This document shows positions 31,295-39,813 of a DNA stretch of 64,000 nt, in pieces. The stretch covers positions 234,498 through 298,497 of the forward strand of contig NZ_QJTI01000003.1 of NCBI RefSeq assembly GCF_003217325.1, given 5' to 3'. Both the position numbers and the translations under genes were made by a program. Numbering within the stretch: position 1 is the stretch's first letter; each line of letters begins with the position of its first letter. The notes beneath the pieces were generated by a model, which was not told the origin of the DNA, searched no databases, and saw nothing but the letters and a program-made list of their open reading frames with translations. The stretch comes from Rhodopseudomonas faecalis. Lineage in GTDB: Bacteria > Pseudomonadota > Alphaproteobacteria > Rhizobiales > Xanthobacteraceae.

Positions 31295-31954
31295 ATGGTA
31301 CGGATACGTGCATGGGCCGCCTTAGCGGCACTGCTGGTAGTCCCGCTCGCCGGAACTAACCAAGTATCAGCGCAAGTGATGGCGCCCTTCGAGATCGACG
31401 CAGCCCCCTCGGCGCGGCTGGAAAAAGCCGTCGATCTCGGCGGTCCCTACGCTGCTATTCCGCCCGATGAAATACTGCCGCCCGGCGCTATCAAGGCCGC
31501 GCTCCGCGCCGCGGGCTACACGCCGGTCGGCCCGGCGCGGCTGCAAGGCACGCTGTACCGGATCGGTGCGATCTCTGCCGATGGCGAGCAGGGCCGCGTA
31601 GTGGTCGACGGCCGCTCCGGCGAGATCATGCGCTTCATCCCGGCGAGCGCCGATTACGGTCTGTGGCAGCGCCCGGTTCCAAGATTCCCGGTTCCAAGAT
31701 TCCGCGAAGCGGGTCCGATCCCGCGGCCGCCGCGGCCGATCCCCCGGCTCGCCAGCCGAACGATCGCCCCACCGCTGCCAACCGAGCGCCCCGTGGCCGC
31801 GCCGGCAGCGCCGGCTCCGGCGTCCGCAGCACGCGCCGCCGATCCGGTGGTGGCAGCCAAAACCGCACCAGTTCCGCCGCCCGCGCCCGAAGCGAAGCCC
31901 GCGCCGATCATCGCGCCAACCGAGCCGATGCCGCCGGTGCAGGGATTGGACTGA
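31295..31954 (+). CDS. Secreted proline-rich protein of unknown function
   Basis: 219 residues from ATG 31295 (GGGAG just upstream; an earlier ATG at 31271 gives a less convincing N-terminus). A signal peptide covers about residues 1-27 (AALAALLVVPLAGTNQVSAQ). A short folded region follows (GAIKAALRAAGYTPVGPARLQGTLYRIGA and VVVDGRSGEIMRF, quoted in part) that reminds me of PepSY-like beta strands. The last 100 residues are rich in Pro and Ala. A 15-bp perfect tandem duplication (31672-31701) duplicates the VPRFP pentapeptide. Likely periplasmic; I do not recognise a named family. Confidence 0.72.
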   Translation: MVRIRAWAALAALLVVPLAGTNQVSAQVMAPFEIDAAPSARLEKAVDLGGPYAAIPPDEILPPGAIKAALRAAGYTPVGPARLQGTLYRIGAISADGEQGRVVVDGRSGEIMRFIPASADYGLWQRPVPRFPVPRFREAGPIPRPPRPIPRLASRTIAPPLPTERPVAAPAAPAPASAARAADPVVAAKTAPVPPPAPEAKPAPIIAPTEPMPPVQGLD

Positions 31955-32012
31955 ACGCAGCGATTGGTGCGAACGCGGCGATAGCCGTTTCGACCGAGGT
32001 GGCTCAATGCAA

Positions 32013-32037
32013 ACGCCCCGGGCTGAGCCCGGGGCGT
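32013..32037 (-). terminator. Strong GC hairpin between convergent genes, probable terminator of hsp20
   Basis: ACGCCCCGGGC-TGA-GCCCGGGGCGT, an 11-bp perfect stem 41 bp past the hsp20 stop and 59 bp past the opposite gene. The T-tract is short (TTGCATT on the minus strand). Confidence 0.5.
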
Positions 32038-32077
32038 GTCGCAGTCACACACACACTTACGAAATTTCTTGCGCGCG

Positions 32078-32545
32078 TCAGGCCGCGGCTTTGTCACCGC
32101 TGCCGATCACCTGCGGCTGGCTGGCCGAGGTGGAGATCGGAATACTGCGGGGCTTCTTCGCCTCCGGAATCTCGCGGACGAGATCGACGTGCAGCAGGCC
32201 GTTCTCGAGCGAGGCATTCTTCACCGTGACGTAGTCGGCGAGTTGGAAGGCGCGTTCGAAAGCGCGCGCCGCGATGCCGCGATACAGCACCTCGGACCTG
32301 GCGTTTTCATTGGCGACCTTCTCGCCCTTGATGGTCAGGGTGTTTTCCTTGGAGACGATCGACAGCTCATTCGGGGAGAAGCCCGAAACCGCGACCGTGA
32401 TCCGGTAGTCGTTCTCGCTGGTCCGCTCGATGTTGTAGGGCGGATAGCCCGGCGCGGTTTCCCCGGCGGCCTGATCGAGCAGCGAAAACAGCCGGTCAAA
32501 ACCGACGGTGGAACGATAGAACGGGGTGAGATCGAACGTACGCAT
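32078..32545 (-). CDS. Small heat-shock protein, Hsp20 family
   Basis: ATP-independent holdase that binds unfolding proteins. From ATG 32545 it is 155 residues (MRTFDLTPFYRSTVGFDRLF), the usual N-terminus of rhizobial class A sHsps. The alpha-crystallin domain runs from about 38 to 130 (YNIERTSENDYRITVAVSGF, NTLTIKGEK, LENGLLHVDL). The C-terminal I-x-I anchor is IPI in RSIPIST. The open frame continues upstream to 32749 only because no stop occurs in the 5' UTR. GGAGGA lies seven bases before the ATG and is sequestered in a hairpin resembling a ROSE thermometer (separate entry), so expression is probably temperature-controlled. Confidence 0.93.
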   Translation of the reverse strand: MRTFDLTPFYRSTVGFDRLFSLLDQAAGETAPGYPPYNIERTSENDYRITVAVSGFSPNELSIVSKENTLTIKGEKVANENARSEVLYRGIAARAFERAFQLADYVTVKNASLENGLLHVDLVREIPEAKKPRSIPISTSASQPQVIGSGDKAAA

Positions 32546-32660
32546 GGTGTAGTCCTCCGAAAAGCGACTCTGATAACGCCCGCCCGCCATCGGGCCGGGC
32601 TTCGTTCTGTGCAGCCTGAGGGTTGGTGCCCCTAGTAGCGGCCTGCACGAAAGTGATATG
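32546..32660 (-). promoter_or_regulatory. ROSE-like RNA thermometer in the hsp20 5' UTR
   Basis: The transcript-side sequence just before the ATG folds as AGUCGCUU-UUCG-GAGGACU (32569 to 32551). The stem pairs UC and CU with AG-GA of the Shine-Dalgarno, leaves one G (32565) bulged opposite it, and closes a UUCG loop. A U-Y-G-C-U strand pairing with GGAGGA through a bulged G is the signature of ROSE elements known from Bradyrhizobium small heat-shock genes. A second GC hairpin (GCCCG...CGGGC) lies just upstream, about 32581-32600. The 5' boundary is approximate. Confidence 0.72.
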
Positions 32661-32754
32661 GGTGGGCTTATTCGGGGTTCAAGAGGGGCGACACGCTTCG
32701 CGCGACGCGCTGTGAGCCCTGTGCCCTGCCTTTGACGCCAACCCGGCACGCTCC

Positions 32755-33699
32755 ATGAAGCTCGTCTCGATTCCCGCCAACCCGGTCCCAGAGGGCGCCA
32801 TCTCCGGGCTGATCAAGACGCCCGACGGCGCCGAACTGCGCTACGCGCGCTGGCCGGGGCCGGTCGGCTGCAAGGGGACGGTGTGCGTATTCACCGGGCG
32901 CGGCGAATACATGGAGAAGTACTTCGAGACCGTGCACGAGCTGCGCGAGCGCGGCTTTGCGGTGGCGATGATCGATTGGCGCGGCCAGGGTCTGTCGTCA
33001 CGGCGGCTGCGCGACCCGCGCAAGGGCTATGTGCGCGCCTTCTCCGATTTCGAGACCGACGTCGAGACCTTCGTTCGCGAGATCGTGCTGCCGGACTGCC
33101 CGCCGCCGCATTTCGCGCTGGCGCATTCCATGGGCGGCGCGGTGATGCTGCGCGTCGCTTATTCCGGCAAGCGCTGGTTCGACCGCATGGTGCTGACCGC
33201 GCCGATGATCAACCTGCCGGGCCGGACCACCAGCCTGCCGGTGCGGCTGTTGCTGCGCTTGATGCGGCTGGCTGGATCGGGCGGCAGCTATGTGCCGGGC
33301 GGCAGCGACCTGTTGACCGGCACCGGGCCGTTCGTCGGCAACCAATTGTCCAGCGATCCGGTGCGTTATGCCCGCAACGCCGCCATTCTGGTCGAGGACC
33401 CGAGCCTCGGCATTGCCTCGCCAACCATCGCCTGGGCCGACACCGCGTTCCGGGCGATGCACGATTTTCAATCACCGGCCTATCCGGCCAGCATCGGCCA
33501 GCCGCTGCTGATGATCGCGGCCGGCATGGACACCGTGGTCTCGACCCCGGCGATCGAAAGCTTCGCCTGCCAGCTGCGCGCCGGCTCCCATCTGGTGATC
33601 GCGGGTGCCAAGCACGAGATTCTCCAGGAACAGGACCGCTACCGCTCGCAGTTCTGGGCGGCGTTTGACGCCTTCGTGCCCGGAACACCGCTGTTCTGA
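32755..33699 (+). CDS. Alpha/beta hydrolase, lysophospholipase/monoacylglycerol lipase-like
   Basis: A 314-residue serine hydrolase, predicted cytoplasmic. The oxyanion/HG-type region is VCVFTGRGEYMEKYFETVHEL, quoted in part as GRGEYMEKY. The nucleophile elbow AHSMGGAVML gives Gly-x-Ser variant H-S-M-G. The acid is probably Asp in AAGMDTVVS, and the base His in AGAKHEILQE. The pattern follows the PldB/monoacylglycerol lipase group. It is transcribed divergently from hsp20 across a gap that carries the thermometer. The exact substrate is not determinable. Confidence 0.88.
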   Translation: MKLVSIPANPVPEGAISGLIKTPDGAELRYARWPGPVGCKGTVCVFTGRGEYMEKYFETVHELRERGFAVAMIDWRGQGLSSRRLRDPRKGYVRAFSDFETDVETFVREIVLPDCPPPHFALAHSMGGAVMLRVAYSGKRWFDRMVLTAPMINLPGRTTSLPVRLLLRLMRLAGSGGSYVPGGSDLLTGTGPFVGNQLSSDPVRYARNAAILVEDPSLGIASPTIAWADTAFRAMHDFQSPAYPASIGQPLLMIAAGMDTVVSTPAIESFACQLRAGSHLVIAGAKHEILQEQDRYRSQFWAAFDAFVPGTPLF

Positions 33700-33922
33700 C
33701 GCCGCTATTTCAAAAACCGCCCTTTATTTGGAAAACCGCCCTTGGCCATGGAGACCCCCAACATGCCAGCCGGTCGCAGCTCTCACCCACTGATCATCAT
33801 GCAACCCGCCGCCGCTGCGACGATTGGATGATGATCGCTTTCACAGAACGGCCTTGGTTCCGCGCTGGAACCCTGCTGATCTCGGTTCAAGCCTTCGTAT
33901 CCATCCCTGCAAGAGATACCCC

Positions 33923-34798
33923 ATGAAAATCCGCAAAGCCGTGTTCCCGGTCGCTGGCCTCGGCACCCGCGTTCTCCCCGCCACCAAGGCGATGCCGAAG
34001 GAGATGCTGACCATCGTCGATCGCCCGCTGATCCAGTACGTGGTCGATGAAGCCAAGGAAGCCGGGATCGAGCATTTCATCTTCGTGACCGGCCGCAACA
34101 AGGGCATGATCGAAGACCATTTCGACCGCCAGTTCGAGCTCGACGTCACGCTGGAGAAGCGCAACAAGAAATCCGAAATGGAGCTTCTGGCGCGCGATCA
34201 GCCGGAAGCCGGCGCGATGAGCTTCACCCGCCAGCAGGCGCCGCTCGGCCTTGGCCATGCGGTGTGGTGCGCGCGCGATATCGTCGGCAACGAGCCGTTC
34301 GCGGTGGTGCTGCCCGATGAATTGGTGCTGAATTCGCCCGGCTGCCTCGCGCAGATGATCAAGGCCGCCGAAACGCTCGGCGAGAAGGCCAATGTGATCG
34401 CGGTCGAGGAAGTGCCGGCCGACAAGACCCACCAATACGGCATCTGCGGCGTCGGCAAGCGCGACGGCAAGATGTTCGAGATCGACGGCATGGTCGAAAA
34501 GCCCGCGCCGGGCACCGCGCCGTCCAATCTGTCGATCTCTGGCCGCTATATTCTGCAGCCGGAAATCTTCAAGATCCTGGCCACCCAGGAACGCGGCGCC
34601 GGCGGTGAAATCCAGCTCACCGACGCCATGATCGGCCTTGCCAAGACCCAGAAATTCTATGGCGTCGAATTCGAGGGCGAGCGCCACGATTGCGGCTCGA
34701 AGGCCGGCTTCCTGCGCGCCAATATCGCCTTTGCGATGCAGCGCCCGGATCTGCGCGACGATCTGCGCGCCACCATGAAGCGCTATCTCGGCGACTAA
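33923..34798 (+). CDS. galU: UTP-glucose-1-phosphate uridylyltransferase
   Basis: Makes UDP-glucose for exopolysaccharide, glycolipid and trehalose synthesis. From ATG 33923 it is 291 residues, the standard length; the frame upstream to 33824 is unrelated. The nucleotide-binding motif AVFPVAGLGTRVLPATKAMPKE (quoted in part, GLGTRVLPATKAMPKE), QAPLGLGHAVWCA, VVLPDELV, MVEKP and GEIQLTDAM are all in place. The upstream gap contains two direct copies of AAAACCGCCCTT (33713-33724, 33732-33743), of unknown meaning. Its stop codon overlaps that of the opposite-strand diguanylate cyclase gene. Confidence 0.96.
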   Translation: MKIRKAVFPVAGLGTRVLPATKAMPKEMLTIVDRPLIQYVVDEAKEAGIEHFIFVTGRNKGMIEDHFDRQFELDVTLEKRNKKSEMELLARDQPEAGAMSFTRQQAPLGLGHAVWCARDIVGNEPFAVVLPDELVLNSPGCLAQMIKAAETLGEKANVIAVEEVPADKTHQYGICGVGKRDGKMFEIDGMVEKPAPGTAPSNLSISGRYILQPEIFKILATQERGAGGEIQLTDAMIGLAKTQKFYGVEFEGERHDCGSKAGFLRANIAFAMQRPDLRDDLRATMKRYLGD

Positions 34799-36330
34799 GC
34801 GATCTCGCGGGTGGCGGGCAGCTCTGCCACCCGCGTCGTCTTTCGGCAGTTGGCCACCACGCACACGTTGCGGCCGCTCTCCTTGGCCGCATACAGCGCC
34901 TTGTCGGCGGATTCCACCAGATGGCTCCAATGATCGACCTGGTCCGGCATCAGATCGGCGACACCGATGCTGACCGTCACGCCGGCCTGATCGACCGACC
35001 AGCGCTCCACCTTGGCGCGGATGATTTCCGCGACCGTCAGCGCTTCCAGCGCCGTTAGGCCCGGCAGCAGCACCGCAAATTCTTCGCCGCCAAACCGCGC
35101 CGCGCAATCGCCGGCGCGATGCACGCTGTCGGCGATGCACAGCGCGATCCCGATCAGGATCTGATCGCCGGCCTGATGGCCATAGGTGTCGTTGAACCGC
35201 TTGAAATGATCGGCATCGATCATCAGCAGCGCGATCGGCGAGCGATTGCGCTGCGCGCGGCGCCACTCCTCATCGATGGCACTGTCGAACCGGCGCCGGT
35301 TGGTGAGACCGGTGAGCGGGTCGGTGATCGACAGCTCCTTGAGCCTGCGCTCGGCACTGGCGCGGCGATTGATCTCGCGGATCAGAACCACCGTGACCGC
35401 GGCGACGAACACCGCCAGCGCCAGCAGAATCGCGGCCAGCCGGAGCGCTTCCTTCCGCCACAGCCCGAAAATCGTCTCCCAGGACCGGCCGACCAGAACC
35501 ACCATCGAGCGTGGATTGTCGGTCCAGACGAACATGCGCGACACGCCGTCATCGAGCCCCTTGCCAGAGAACCAGCCGCTCGGCGTGGTCAGCATCCGCT
35601 CGACCGAAGGAATCTGGCTGATATTCTTGCCGACCATTTCTGGAATGAGCGGCCGGCGTGTGATCAGCATGCCGTCGCGCCGCAGCAAGGCGATGATGTC
35701 GTCATCGGCCAGGCGCAGGCGGCTGAACAGATCCTGGAAATAGCTGAGGCGGATCGCACCGGCGACCACGCCAGCAAAGTGGCCGTCGGCGGTATGCACC
35801 CGGCGGCTCAGCACGATCGACGGAATGCCGTGAAAAATGATCGGGCGGCTGAGATAGAGCCCGACATCGGTCTTGTTGCGATGGACGGTGAAAAACTTCT
35901 CGCGCTCCAATTCTTCTGGCGGCGGATCGAGCGTCGAGGCATCGAACCGCACCCTGCCCTCGGCATCGATCACCTGCAACGGACCGAAATGCGGCGCGGT
36001 CTCGGTGCGGGCGAACAGCAGCATCTGCAGCACCGGCTTGCTGACGCCAGCCAGCTCTTGCTGGCCAATGTTCTTGGCGACCACTTGCAGCGAGTGATCA
36101 TATAGCTCGATGGTGCGGCTGACGTCGGCATCGACCGTGGCCGCGAGATTCTCCAGCGTCTGCCGGGCCAGTTCTTGCGCCGATTGGCGCATACTGATCA
36201 ACACGCTGGCGCACACCACCGAGAACGCCAGCACCGTGACGATCAGCGAAATCACCAAAAGCTTGACCGAGATCTGCCATGGCCGTTTCGCCACGCCTCG
36301 AACCCAGGCCATTGTGCTTTTCAGTGTCAT
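34795..36330 (-). CDS. Membrane diguanylate cyclase with dCache-like sensor and GGDEF domain
   Basis: 511 residues. The first membrane span is about 21-46, a periplasmic double-Cache-like sensor about 47-300 (blocks LYLSRPIIFHGIPSIVLSRRV and AGVVAGAIRLSYFQDLF), and a second span about 302-322. The C-terminal GGDEF domain has the intact active-site motif GGEEF at 414-418 and an inhibitory I-site RAGD at 405-408, so it should make cyclic di-GMP and be feedback-inhibited. Substrate-binding segments DPLTGLTNRRRFD and MIDADHFKRFND are present. The sensed ligand is unknown. Its stop overlaps that of galU by four bases. Confidence 0.93.
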   Translation of the reverse strand: MTLKSTMAWVRGVAKRPWQISVKLLVISLIVTVLAFSVVCASVLISMRQSAQELARQTLENLAATVDADVSRTIELYDHSLQVVAKNIGQQELAGVSKPVLQMLLFARTETAPHFGPLQVIDAEGRVRFDASTLDPPPEELEREKFFTVHRNKTDVGLYLSRPIIFHGIPSIVLSRRVHTADGHFAGVVAGAIRLSYFQDLFSRLRLADDDIIALLRRDGMLITRRPLIPEMVGKNISQIPSVERMLTTPSGWFSGKGLDDGVSRMFVWTDNPRSMVVLVGRSWETIFGLWRKEALRLAAILLALAVFVAAVTVVLIREINRRASAERRLKELSITDPLTGLTNRRRFDSAIDEEWRRAQRNRSPIALLMIDADHFKRFNDTYGHQAGDQILIGIALCIADSVHRAGDCAARFGGEEFAVLLPGLTALEALTVAEIIRAKVERWSVDQAGVTVSIGVADLMPDQVDHWSHLVESADKALYAAKESGRNVCVVANCRKTTRVAELPATREIA

Positions 36331-36473
36331 GGCCGAACACTGCCCTGGATTCGTTGCGGGCCAATTAAGTTGATCAAGATCGACACTGCTCAGTTAATGG
36401 AAAATTGACGGCTGCACCGATCCGAAAATACAACCTGCGACAGACGTCGCCCGCTGCACATGAGGAACATCTG

Positions 36474-36746
36474 GTGAGTAACTACGATCCGCTGCGCGAT
36501 TATCTGCTGGCGCAGACTGCCCCCGAGCTGGTGCTCAGCCTCGAGCAGATCGAGGACATTTTGGGCTTCGCGCTGTCGCGCGCCTCGCAGCGCGCCTCGT
36601 GGTGGGATTCGACCTATGCGCCCGAGGAACGGATGCCGCAACGCGAGGCCTGCCTTGATGCCGGCTATATCGCCACCCGCCTCGCCGACGGCAAAGGTGT
36701 GCGCTTCCGCCGGATCGACAAGCCGCACCGCCCGCGCTGGCGCTGA
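36474..36746 (+). CDS. DUF7662-type small protein
   Basis: 90 residues from GTG 36474, which has GAGGAA upstream at about 36461; an ATG at 36405 would add 23 residues. The sequence DPLRDYLLAQ, LSLEQIEDILGF and SRASQRASWWDS follows the DUF7662 pattern as I recall it, a short helical domain of unknown function that often occurs alone or attached to nuclease-like proteins. It ends against a 34-bp tandem repeat that fills the gap to the convergent outer-membrane gene. Confidence 0.68.
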   Translation: MSNYDPLRDYLLAQTAPELVLSLEQIEDILGFALSRASQRASWWDSTYAPEERMPQREACLDAGYIATRLADGKGVRFRRIDKPHRPRWR

Positions 36747-36780
36747 CCGCGGCGGCCGCGGCGGCCGCGGCGGCCGCGGC
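36747..36780. repeat. Tandem 9-bp GC repeat filling a convergent gap
   Basis: Unit CCGCGGCGG repeated about 3.8 times with no interruption, exactly from the stop codon of the DUF7662 gene (36744-36746) to the stop codon of the opposite gene (36781-36783). Self-complementary and rich in GCGGCCGC. Confidence 0.9.
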
Positions 36781-38472
36781 TTAGTGCTGCAAGCGGACGC
36801 CGAGCGTCACCACCGTCGCGGCGCTGCTCGAGCCCGGCACGCTGGAATCGAGCCAATCGCGGCGCAACTGCGCCTTGACCTGCAGATTGCGGTTCAACTT
36901 GTAGATCAGATCGCCGCCGACCGAGCCGAATTTGTCGAACCGATCGGAGATCTGATAGTCCGACGTGCCCCATGAGAACCGGCCGACCGCGGTCAACCAG
37001 CGCCGGAAATCATGATCAACCTGAAAACTATAGGTGCGGGTCAAGACGCCGGACACGCCGGCCAGCGTGGTCTCGTCGAGCGAGGTGGTTGAGCTGAACC
37101 GCGCGGTGGTCAGCGGCGTCGCGGTCCAGATCAACGACGCGCTGGTCAATAGCCCGGTGAGATCGGCCAGCCGCGGATCGGCATAGCTGCGCAGGCCATA
37201 GCCGATCGCGATCTCGCCGGTCAGCAGCCGTGAGAATTCAAAACTGGTGCCGCCCTTGACCGAGGTGCCGTGCGAGCTGCGCTGATAGCCGCTGCGATCG
37301 GTGGCCTGATCGCGCGCCCGCTGATCGACCTGGACTTCGCCAAACGGCTTGATGCCCGGCTTCAATTCGTAGCTGACGCGCATCACGCCGCCATACTGAT
37401 TGTAATTGCGGTCGTTGTTGCCGTCGGTGGTGCCGTCAGTGAGCTGCGACGGCTGATAGGTGGTGCGATCGAAGCTGCCGACCGCCGCGATCTGCAGCCG
37501 GTTAAAACTCTGATCGATGCCGAGCGAGGTGCCGGCGGTGAGGCCGAGCGGATATTTGGTCAGCCCGGTCTGGATGTTCGGGCTGCCGGGATTGTCGGTG
37601 AACACCCGCATGCGCAGCTGGCCGAGCAGCTTGGTGTCGCGCGTGGCATCGAGCCGGCCGTCGATATGACCATCAAAGTTCGGTCGATCGAGATTGACCG
37701 GCGCCGGCAGCGGATTGCTGAGGCCATCGGTGCCGAGCGTGGTGCCGTAGCCGGTGTAGGAGCCGCGCAGATCGGCGACCAGCGCGTGCCGGCTCCAATC
37801 CGAGGTCACCATCAGCTCTGGCGCGACCGCATAGAACGCCGAGCCTTTCGGGGCGTTGAGGCGCGCCGGATTGGTGTCATAGCCGCCGCGCAGTTCCACC
37901 GCCGATTTCACCAGAAAGCCGCCGACCCGGGTGCCGATCGGATCGAACGGATTGTCGTCGGGCTTCAGCCGCTTGCGCGGCGGCTGGCCGGGCACGGTGC
38001 CCGCCAGCGCCGGCGCGATCGGCGCCTGACGGCGCTGGATGGTGGTTGCGGCGTTCGGCGCGGCCGCCGTCGGCGCCACATTGCCGGGGCCGAGTTTTTT
38101 CGGCTTCGGCTGGCCGGGATAAAGCTTTGCGACCTTGTGGCGGCGGTTCTGCGGGTCGTAATCGCCAGGCGCTGCGGCCGGTGCCGGCACCTTGAGCGCG
38201 GAGCGGACCGGGGCCGCGGGCGCCGAACCATCCAGCGTCACCAGCCGCGGCTCATCGACCGGATCGCGGGTTTTTGGGTCCAGAGCCTTGCGGGTCGGCA
38301 GGTCCTGGGCTTGCACGAAGCCGCCCTTTTCCGGGCGGAACAGGTCGGCGGTCAGCGCCTGGGCCTGGAGCGAGCTGGGGACAACGACGGTGAGCAGCAG
38401 GCATGCGGAGGGCGCGCAGACCGAAACTGCGCGGTTCCGGCGGGCGCTGCCTGGCCCCCTTCGCACCGTCAA
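36781..38472 (-). CDS. Outer-membrane beta-barrel protein, BBP2-like
   Basis: 563 residues with a signal peptide at about 1-38 (VCAPSACLLLTVVVPSSLQAQA). A Pro/Ala-rich disordered segment of about 140 residues follows, then a region of alternating short hydrophobic strands ending in aromatic or His residues (final VVTLGVRLQH), as expected for a beta barrel. Blocks such as VGGFLVKSAVELRGGYDTNPARL and AIGYGLRSYADPRL (quoted in part, RGGYDTNPARL) match the outer-membrane beta-barrel group common in rhizobia. The transported substrate, if any, is unknown. It is divergent from kdsD with 196 bp between. Confidence 0.8.
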   Translation of the reverse strand: MTVRRGPGSARRNRAVSVCAPSACLLLTVVVPSSLQAQALTADLFRPEKGGFVQAQDLPTRKALDPKTRDPVDEPRLVTLDGSAPAAPVRSALKVPAPAAAPGDYDPQNRRHKVAKLYPGQPKPKKLGPGNVAPTAAAPNAATTIQRRQAPIAPALAGTVPGQPPRKRLKPDDNPFDPIGTRVGGFLVKSAVELRGGYDTNPARLNAPKGSAFYAVAPELMVTSDWSRHALVADLRGSYTGYGTTLGTDGLSNPLPAPVNLDRPNFDGHIDGRLDATRDTKLLGQLRMRVFTDNPGSPNIQTGLTKYPLGLTAGTSLGIDQSFNRLQIAAVGSFDRTTYQPSQLTDGTTDGNNDRNYNQYGGVMRVSYELKPGIKPFGEVQVDQRARDQATDRSGYQRSSHGTSVKGGTSFEFSRLLTGEIAIGYGLRSYADPRLADLTGLLTSASLIWTATPLTTARFSSTTSLDETTLAGVSGVLTRTYSFQVDHDFRRWLTAVGRFSWGTSDYQISDRFDKFGSVGGDLIYKLNRNLQVKAQLRRDWLDSSVPGSSSAATVVTLGVRLQH

Positions 38473-38668
38473 AACTCCAATTTTATCAGTTACTTGCCTG
38501 ATCGCACCGCGTCGCGCCGGCCGCCCAGAGACCGCGCCTTACGGTTAAAAGACCTAAAACACTTATGGTTAACAGCGGGTTGAGAGCCGCGGCGCGGGTT
38601 TCCCGCCCGCGGTCACGTGCTAAAACTGCGCACGGAGCAGTTCCGCTTCGGCTTAACCGGACCTCTCA

Positions 38669-39682
38669 ATGCCCTTCTCCCTCCCCCGAACGGCAAAGCC
38701 CTACATGATCGATCAGGCCAACGACGCCATCCCGTCCGCACTGCGCACTCTGGAGGCGGAAGCCGAAGGGGTGACCGCGCTGGTCGCCGCGCTGCAATCC
38801 GATCTCGGCGGCGCCTTCCTGGCTGCGGTCGAATTGATCGCAAATTCCAAGGGCCGGCTGATCGTCACCGGGCTCGGCAAGTCGGGCCATATCGGCCGCA
38901 AGGTGGCGGCGACCTTCGCCTCGACCGGCACTCCGGCGTTCTTCGTCCATGCCGCCGAAGCCAGCCATGGCGATCTCGGCATGATCACCAGCGAGGACAT
39001 CATCCTGGCGCTGTCCTGGTCGGGCGAGCAGGCCGAGATGAAGAACCTGATCACCTATGCCAAGCGTTTTCGGATTCCGCTGATCGCGATGACCGCCAAT
39101 CGCGACTCGACGCTCGGCCTCGCCGCCGACGTGTCGCTGGCGCTGCCCAAGGCGCGCGAAGCCTGCCCGTATAATCTGGCGCCGACCACCTCGTCGGTGA
39201 TGTTGCTGGCGCTCGGCGATGCGCTGGCGATCGCGCTTTTGGAAGGCCGCGGCTTCACTTCGAGCGATTTCAGCGTGCTGCATCCGGGCGGCAAGCTCGG
39301 CGCCATGCTGAAACACGCCCGCGACCTGATGCACCGCGGCGACGCCATGCCGCTGAAACCGCTCGGCACCAAAATGTCGGACGCGCTGGTCGAGATGTCG
39401 TCCAAGGGCTTTGGCTGCGTCGGCATCACCGACAGTCACGGGCTGTTGATCGGCATCGTCACCGATGGCGACTTGCGCCGGCACATGCGCCCGGACCTGA
39501 TGACCGCGCAGGTCGATGAGGTGATGACCAAGAACCCGAAGACCATCAGCCCCAATCTGCTGGCCAGCGAAGCGCTCGAGATCCTGAACGCCTCCAAGAT
39601 CACCGCGCTGATCGTCACCGAGGGCAAGAAGCCAGTTGGCATCGTGCATCTGCACGATCTGCTGCGCGCCGGCGTCGCTTGA
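38669..39682 (+). CDS. kdsD: Arabinose-5-phosphate isomerase (KpsF/GutQ/KdsD family)
   Basis: Interconverts ribulose-5-phosphate and arabinose-5-phosphate, the first step toward Kdo for lipopolysaccharide. It has 337 residues, with ATG 38669 preferred (an ATG at 38705 would give a shorter N-terminus). The SIS domain covers about 30-190 with GRLIVTGLGKSGHIGRKVAATFASTG (quoted in part, TGLGKSGHIGRK), the conserved EASHGDLGM and SWSGEQAE. Two CBS domains follow at about 210-337 (GFGCVGITDSHGLLIGIVTDGDLRR in part, and IGIVTDGDLRR). Domain order is canonical. The single-gene unit sits next to envelope genes. Confidence 0.93.
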   Translation: MPFSLPRTAKPYMIDQANDAIPSALRTLEAEAEGVTALVAALQSDLGGAFLAAVELIANSKGRLIVTGLGKSGHIGRKVAATFASTGTPAFFVHAAEASHGDLGMITSEDIILALSWSGEQAEMKNLITYAKRFRIPLIAMTANRDSTLGLAADVSLALPKAREACPYNLAPTTSSVMLLALGDALAIALLEGRGFTSSDFSVLHPGGKLGAMLKHARDLMHRGDAMPLKPLGTKMSDALVEMSSKGFGCVGITDSHGLLIGIVTDGDLRRHMRPDLMTAQVDEVMTKNPKTISPNLLASEALEILNASKITALIVTEGKKPVGIVHLHDLLRAGVA

Positions 39683-39705
39683 ACCAACAGCGATTAATCG
39701 CACCA

Positions 39706-39798
39706 CGTCATGGCCGGGCTCGTCCCGGCCATCCACGTCTCTGATCCGACAGCGCTTTTAAGACGTGGATACAAGCGACAAGCGCGGGCATGACGGGG
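39706..39798. repeat. Dispersed repeat family C
   Basis: CGTCATGGCCGGGCTCGTCC, CGGCCATCCACGTCT, then AAGACGTGGATACAAGCGAC and GCGGGCATGACGGGG. The best match to the copy at 6361-6462. It lies between the convergent kdsD and ampG genes. Confidence 0.85.
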
Positions 39799-39813
39799 TT
39801 GGAGTCGCAGGTC

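Noticed and set aside
32546..32749. N-terminal extension of hsp20
   Set aside because: It covers the structured 5' UTR; Hsp20 family sequence starts at MRTFDLTPF with a good ribosome site.
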